A stretch of 64,000 nucleotides of DNA, taken from NCBI GenBank assembly GCA_936450465.1, contig OW388302.1:58220459-58284458 (forward strand), given 5' to 3'. The stretch's first letter is position 1. Every line of letters starts with the position of its first letter. The notes below the pieces were generated by a model. It searched no databases, was not told the DNA's origin, and saw nothing but the letters and a program-made list of their open reading frames with translations. Below, one piece after another: positions 59,077 through 64,000 of the stretch. A program made the translations under genes and the position numbers. The DNA is from Gibbula magus. Its lineage: Eukaryota > Mollusca > Gastropoda > Trochida > Trochidae.

Positions 59077-59277
59077 CCTACAGGGGGATTCTGAGAAACA
59101 AGCCAATCAATTCGTCCCATTCAACTGCGGGTTATGAAAGTAAATATGGGACTGATGGTACCGACAGCAGAGGGTTTATCCTGAAAGCAACAGGTGGACC
59201 ATACTTCCAAGTGGACTTAGAGGAGCCCTTTCTTGTCCATACAGTCTTTGTGGTCAGCTACAGGAATGTTGTTTGGA
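59077..59277 (+). CDS. Fucolectin-like gene, exon 2 (domain 1, first half)
   Basis: The exon lies between a TTCTAG acceptor and a GGA followed by GTATGT donor, 201 bases, phase 1 at both ends. It codes AYRGILRNKPINSSHS, the segment with YGTDGTDSRGF, GGPYFQVDLEEPFLVHTVFV and VSYRNVVW. This is the first half of an F-type lectin/F5-8C-like fold (pattern: KPxxxSS, then xxDGxxxS, then PxxQVDLxxxxxVxxVxV). These domains bind fucose or other glycans. Exon 4 (62862-63059) is its repeat. Confidence 0.75.
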
Positions 59278-59727
59278 GTATGTACAGCTAGCGTATGAAG
59301 TTCTTCTATAATTACATGCATTATTTATGTGCATGTACTATAAATATACAGACACATTGCTGCATTGATGAATATTTGTTTTTATTTATGACTCTATTAG
59401 CCATTATGTGAAGATGTATATACACGTATGCATGTTTAAAGATTGATATATGGAAATTTGATTAATCGGCTGTATCACTTGTATAACTTCAATCAACATT
59501 CCCTAGCTTCTTCCAATAATGACACTACAATGCTTAGTAAGCTATCACATCGCCAATGCTTTTTATTAAACCAATGAAGAATGATTTGGGGTGATAAATA
59601 CAATAAGCGCAAAACACTTATATGAAATTGTGATATAGATATTTATCTAAATGCGTATTTAGCACAAGCACCCACCAATGTTTGAGCTAGTTGAGGTATG
59701 TTGGTAGACTCAGAGGATCAGGGATCA

Positions 59728-59793
59728 GGGATCAGAGGATCAGAGGATCAGAGGATCAGGGATCAAAGGATCAAAGGATCAGGGATCAGAGGA
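59728..59793. repeat. Short GGATCA repeat
   Basis: About nine units of GGATCAGA or GGATCAGGGATCA variants, in intron 2 of the lectin-like gene. Confidence 0.85.
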
Positions 59794-60479
59794 AAGTCAA
59801 AACCCATTCTTCAGCAAGTGTACAGCAACATGATCAGTCAGCAAAAAGATGACGACGTGCCCCACATCTGATACTTTTCCTGTCTTCCTGACAAAACATC
59901 CATCCACAACAGAGAACAGTGCTGAATTCTAAAAACCAGAACAGTGGACCAAAACGGAGATTTCTGCTGTTATTAGACAGAACAGATAAGGTCCTGACCA
60001 TACCAGTCAACCGAAAAGATCTTCTTGTAGGAAATGTGTTCTTCACGTCGCCCCTACGGAACCGAGTGTATGTCAGCCATCTGGACCCACCATGTATCCT
60101 CCAGCGCATGGCTTTCTTGCACAACGTCAGAGAGACACCAAAATCAGTCTAATCGACCTCACGAAGATGCATGTCCAACAGGTCCTAAACAGACCATGTC
60201 CCATCTGTCCGCTGTACAAACTTTGGCTTGGCTGTCATCAAAGCTGATGAAGCTGAATTCCCCCAAACAAACGTTACAGGATGCCTTTTGATGTCTGCCA
60301 ATCCATTTGGCGCAATACTCAATTCGATGTTGCAAGGAAGATCCAGAAAGTGGACCGCCGGGCTGCTGGTCTGCCTCTCCCTCCACATGCGGTAGTTCAA
60401 GATGCTTGGCTCGAAGCAATGGACCGATGCACGACGTGATAAAAAAAACTTGATTTAAGGATAAATTTGGATAAAATGC

Positions 60480-61100
60480 TTCCCCGATTTGCTGTGTGTC
60501 CCAACACTCACTCAGGATGTGTTTAAGAGTGCGGGGACAGTGGAAGGGAATACACGTTGGGGGATCTTCTCCTTTAAAAAGATAGGAATGAGTTAAATGA
60601 ATGTGTCCAATATGACATCGTCGTAGGATAGACGCTTTCTGGCGTGTAAAAGAGGAAAAATAGTTATAACCGATATGCGATTGGATAGTATTGAGTTTAT
60701 TTGTGTTGTCATTGGTCCCATTGGGACTTCCAACGTCAGTTGATATAGGAGGTTTGGAATCGTTATAGGAAACTTTAGTAGGAGAAATATGTTAGAATTT
60801 TAAAGCTGATTTAGCTGCTGCATCAGCTTTGTTATTATCTCTTATACCCATATGACTTGGAAGCCAGCAAAAGACGATGTCAGGGTTGTGAATGTTGTGT
60901 TGAAAATATCCCACATTATGAGGTGATCAGTTTTACCAATTTTAATGGCCTGCAAGCTGGAGTGGAGGAGAAATAATAATTAGATAACTGTATGATGTGC
61001 CAAAGGGTCCTAAGTATGGCCTAAGCTGATGCTACTGGCATTGTGCAGTCTGGAAGCATACATTATTGATGGAGACGATGGATATGGTGGCCAGTTGGTT
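60480..61100 (-). mobile_element. RNase H-type LINE 3' end
   Basis: The minus strand shows the RNase H end DIVFCWLPSHMGIRDNNKAD and AAAKSA near 60810-60880. It then has ILRRCHIGHIHLTHSYLF, KGEDPPTCIPFHCP and RTLKHILSEC near 60500-60640. Same family as 4235-4944: the phrase 'dIVFC, HMGIR, NNKA' and the LTHS...CIP block are shared. Decayed upstream RNase H sequence reaches about 61100. It sits antisense in intron 2 of the lectin-like gene. Confidence 0.8.
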
Positions 61101-62038
61101 GAATTTGATGTATAAGGAGTTATATTTAATTGGGAAAGTTGAAAAAGAAGTTAAAGGATGTTGATTTGGGTTTTGATGACGTGTTATTTGATTTTTATAA
61201 GTTCATCATCTTCATTAGAGGGACTGTCATCTGTTGAAAGAGTTCGCGTTTTTATCTAGTGTACCCATAGTTCATAGTCCTTAGTCTTAAAAAAAGTCTG
61301 CAGAGAGTAGAAGCTTCGAGAGAAAAAAAAGCTATGCTAGAGAGCAAATATTACGTTAAGGAGATAATTGTAAAGATGAGACGGCAGTGTAAGAAGAAGG
61401 AGAGTAAAGATGTGCGCAACCGAGTGCTTCGCATGGCTAGCTGATTGACCAGACCGGGCCAATCAGGTCGTCTGCCTAGATGAAGTCGGGGCCAAAGTAG
61501 TGTATTGGTAAATGCTTTCAGCTGAAAACATCCCTCAACCACCAGGCACCCTTCCTCCACCCGTACATGTAGCAGCAAACGGACGGCCCCCTTTTAATTC
61601 TCACTTACGAGGAGAAACTTAGGGCCTATTTTATCTCGGGCCCCTCACCTGTTTTGATTGAGTAAATGTTTAAATATGTATTATACCATATCTCTTAATT
61701 TAAAATAAAAAAGATGTGTCTTTATTCATTTATCTGAATTCATCACACGAATTCATAAAACTACAGTATATACTTGAAGTTATATCCTTTGCTGTGTGTA
61801 ATTATTTTAATAGTACATGTAAGTCTTATGCAACAAACTGTAAACTGTTTCGCTGTTTAATCATGATGTAAAGATGTAAATTGTGATACAAGTATACGAT
61901 GCTTAATGTTAAGATGTAAAGTTTAACTATCATTACGATGTAAAGTTTAACTATCTTTACGATGTAAAACGTTAAGATGTAAAATGTGATTCAAGTATAC
62001 CATACATAATGTTAAGGATAAAATGAAAACTTTTACAG

Positions 62039-62278
62039 GACATACTTTGAAAGGGGCATTTATCGGACTGTCCAAAAACGGAGATACATTTATCAAGTGC
62101 GGCCAGTGGCCTCAAGCAGGTGCCCCCAAATCCAGTTGGAATAAGCACGGCTACACGATGGAGTTCCCCTGCCCCCAGAAGGGCCCAGTTCGCTATGTGA
62201 AAATCTGGAAGACAGTAAATAGTCGCCTGTCAGTACTAGAGTTGGATGCTGATGGAGTGAAATTTCCAACGAGTAATG
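62039..62278 (+). CDS. Fucolectin-like gene, exon 3 (domain 1, second half)
   Basis: The exon follows TTTTACAG and ends at AATG followed by GTATGG; 240 bases, phase 1 at both ends. It codes HTLKGAFIGLSKNGDTFIKC, GQWPQAGAPKSS, YTMEFPCPQKGPVRYVKIW and LSVLELDADGV. The paired Cys (KCGQW and FPCP) and the RYVKIW...LSVLELD strand fit the second half of the F-type/F5-8C fold (the GRYVxVxL...LxLxEVEV pattern). The frame across the exon 2-3 junction gives W-R-H. Confidence 0.8.
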
Positions 62279-62861
62279 GTATGGATACGTTTTATATCTA
62301 TATCTTACATGACAGTAAATAGTTGTTCCTTAAAAGGGGGAAAATACAAAAAAAATTAGATAGGATAAATAATTCTAGAACATTATGCACATGATGCAGG
62401 AATAGCTGAGTACCGAGGACAGTGAAAGTCAAGCGCATTAACCTCAACTTCCCTATGCAAGGCAAAACTGAACTGAACTGAACAGAACACTGAACTTGCT
62501 GGGGGTAGCGGACTATCCAAAAGTCACACACAGGCAAAATCTCCACCCAGCAGTTACATGTGGGATAGCACTATCTTCAAAATGTCTCGTCAGATATTAA
62601 TGTAAAATACTGAGATTAGTTCGTTACTTGTATATTCATTAAGAACACAGTTATATCACCATTTCCCCTTACTTCCCAGCAAAACATGTAGATAAGGGTT
62701 TTACACTAGGACCAATATTAATTGCCAGTTATTTAATTCAAATTCGGGCAAGCGATTGGCTAAGCTTTGAGAATAACCTGACAACCTGGAAAGTATCAAC
62801 ATTGTTTGTTGCTCAGCTATTTACATTTGACCCTTTAACATCTAAGTTTTTGTATACCCAG

Positions 62862-63059
62862 CACACAGAGGGATTGTGACAAAGAAGCCAGCCAGCTCGT
62901 CGCAAGATGTAATGGGTTACCGATGTTTCAATGCAAACGATGGTAACTACGACTCAAGGGTTCTGCTGTTACATTTAGAGTTACCTTGGTTGCAGTTTGA
63001 TCTACGGGAGCTGTACATTGTACTGTCAGTGTTCGTTACAAGTCTTAAGGACGGATGGA
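62862..63059 (+). CDS. Fucolectin-like gene, exon 4 (domain 2, first half)
   Basis: The exon follows TATACCCAG and ends at GGATGGA followed by GTAAGT; 198 bases, phase 1 at both ends. It codes AHRGIVTKKPASSSQD, CFNANDGNYDSRVLLL and LPWLQFDLRELYIVLSVFVT. It aligns with exon 2: RGI, KP, SS, DG, Q-x-DL and VFV are shared. One Cys (RCFNAND) is present here but not in domain 1. Confidence 0.75.
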
Positions 63060-63287
63060 GTAAGTGCGTTATGGACGAATTTAACTGTCTACGTACACCG
63101 TTATGCGATTTCATAAATGTACAAAATGCAACCAATGGCTCTGGATGCTTTGATGTCATAATGCTACTTTGGCTCCTTTGAATTCAGAAGCTCGAAGTAT
63201 GAAACGTTTCTTAGTCTTACTGTACAGATGTAACATGTTGCAAACATAGTAAATACAATTGTGTTTCCTTTTGATTTTGTTCAACAG

Positions 63288-63527
63288 GAAAGTCTCTGCA
63301 TATCGCGTATATCGGCGTGTCCAAGTACGGAGACAGATTCTTCCACTGCGGACAGTGGCCTGACGCTGATCCCCCTAAATCGAGCGAGACTCTTGATGGA
63401 TATACCCTGGGGTTCCCCTGCTCAGAGGCGGGTCCAGTTCGGTATGTGAAGCTCTGGGAGACAGGGAAACGTCGAGTTCAAGTGTTGGAGGTTGACGCTG
63501 AAGGTGTTCGAGTACCCAGATGTGGAG
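63288..63527 (+). CDS. Fucolectin-like gene, exon 5 (domain 2, second half)
   Basis: The exon follows TTCAACAG and ends at GTGGAG followed by GTAAGT; 240 bases, the same length and phase as exon 3. It codes KSLHIAYIGVSKYGDRFFHC, GQWPDADPPKSSETLDGYTL, GFPCSEAGPVRYVKLWETG and VQVLEVDAEGVRVPRC. It closely matches exon 3, so the A-B exon pair was duplicated as a unit. A terminal Cys (PRCGG) is extra. Confidence 0.85.
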
Positions 63528-63952
63528 GTAAGTGCCTCCGTACAAGAGGAAACAAAACAGGAGATATAAGGATCGAATCTTTTACTAATCATGCTTGTTA
63601 TTTCAGGATTATAGCTTTTATTGCAAGCAACATGAGCCTTTTGTCAAAAAGATTTCAACAACGTGACAGTAACCTAATATAAATATATACTGCGCATTAG
63701 CTAGCATAACGCTATTGATTGGAACTATAAATTATTCCTCTCAAGTTTGTAGTGTAATGACGGCTATAACTTTCGGGAATGTCAATGTATATGGATTAGG
63801 AATGATGCTTGATTATGTCTAAATATTATTTCAGGCAATGTTGTGTATGTATTGGATTCTATTAAATCAAATCAAATGTTGTAACGATGCATGAAGAAAG
63901 AAGCCAATGTCTAAAGATGTATTCAACTTATATTGTATCATTTCTGTTTCAG

Positions 63953-64000
63953 TACTGGAGCAAATCATGAACAAACTATCGTCCAGAAGAGTCCGGAATT
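63953..64000 (+). CDS. Fucolectin-like gene, exon 6 (partial)
   Basis: A TTTCTGTTTCAG acceptor ends at 63952. The phase-1 reading continues as VLEQIMNKLSSRRVRN to the window edge. It is not another copy of the lectin first half; a helical linker or stalk is possible. The gene continues beyond the window. Confidence 0.55.

Larger units (their letters stand above)
59278..62038 (+). other. Intron 2 of the fucolectin-like gene
   Basis: Contains the (GGATCA)-type repeat at 59728-59793, an unidentified decayed stretch at 59830-60450 with conflicting frames (59919-60152 plus, 59834-60124 minus, 60034-60291 plus), the antisense LINE at 60480-61100, and a small repeat near 61860-62010 with two copies of ACGATGTAAAGTTTAACTAT. 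Confidence 0.6.

Noticed and set aside
59834..60450. Overlapping frames of 70-100 codons on both strands in the lectin-gene intron
   Set aside because: Frames conflict, no domain was recognised, and the stretch lies in an intron next to LINE debris. It is probably a decayed element.

Overview
The window is AT-rich eukaryotic DNA with split genes, canonical GT-AG introns, microsatellites and many decayed retroelements. The mix fits a lophotrochozoan, most likely a marine mollusc (a gastropod such as abalone): a tRNA-derived SINE and RNase H-type LINEs ending in (TCAC)n-like tails, a LINE with a 2A peptide, Penelope, DIRS and BEL/Pao elements, and secreted lectin- and PAN-type genes. This assignment is inference, because no marker gene is present.

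Two host loci are well supported. The first (about 5.2-19.6 kb) is a small family of genes coding for a signal peptide, a PAN/apple-like Cys domain and an ankyrin-repeat domain. Two apparently intact two-exon copies face each other tail to tail: exons 6298-6583 and 8925-9733 on the plus strand, and exons 17391-17118 and 14816-13996 on the minus strand. Their exon borders, splice phase (phase 1) and intron length (about 2.3 kb) agree. A truncated duplicate with stop codons lies at 18945-19625 and a further exon fragment at 31360-31530. Tandem repeats crowd this locus: a 69-bp array made from the signal-peptide segment, a 54-bp array inside one intron, TG-rich arrays inside the other, and a 31-bp array that begins as the last codons of the second ankyrin exon.

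The second host locus (58589 to the right edge) is the 5' part of a gene for a secreted protein with two galactose-binding-like (fucolectin/F5-8C type) domains. Each domain is split over two exons and every intron is phase 1. The gene runs off the window.

Most of the rest is transposable-element debris. There is a LINE with an inverted 5' part (2220-3512), two RNase H LINE 3' ends (4235-4944 plus, 60480-61100 minus), a copia fragment joined to an inverted Penelope insertion (20310-21926), a BEL/Pao element without integrase (24837-28115, minus), a LINE RT remnant (30840-31240), a LINE with a 2A peptide in ORF1 and an endonuclease but no RT (about 33230-35800), two DIRS-type tyrosine-recombinase elements (39296-41340 plus, 48834-51040 minus), two CR1/Jockey-like 3' ends (45343-46070 and 52003-53300, minus), two SINEs, MITE-like fold-backs and a 49-bp minisatellite (46815-47950). 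The remaining stretches hold no gene I can support.

All coordinates come from reading the sequence by eye. Splice sites are inferred from consensus, phase and paralogue agreement, not from transcripts.
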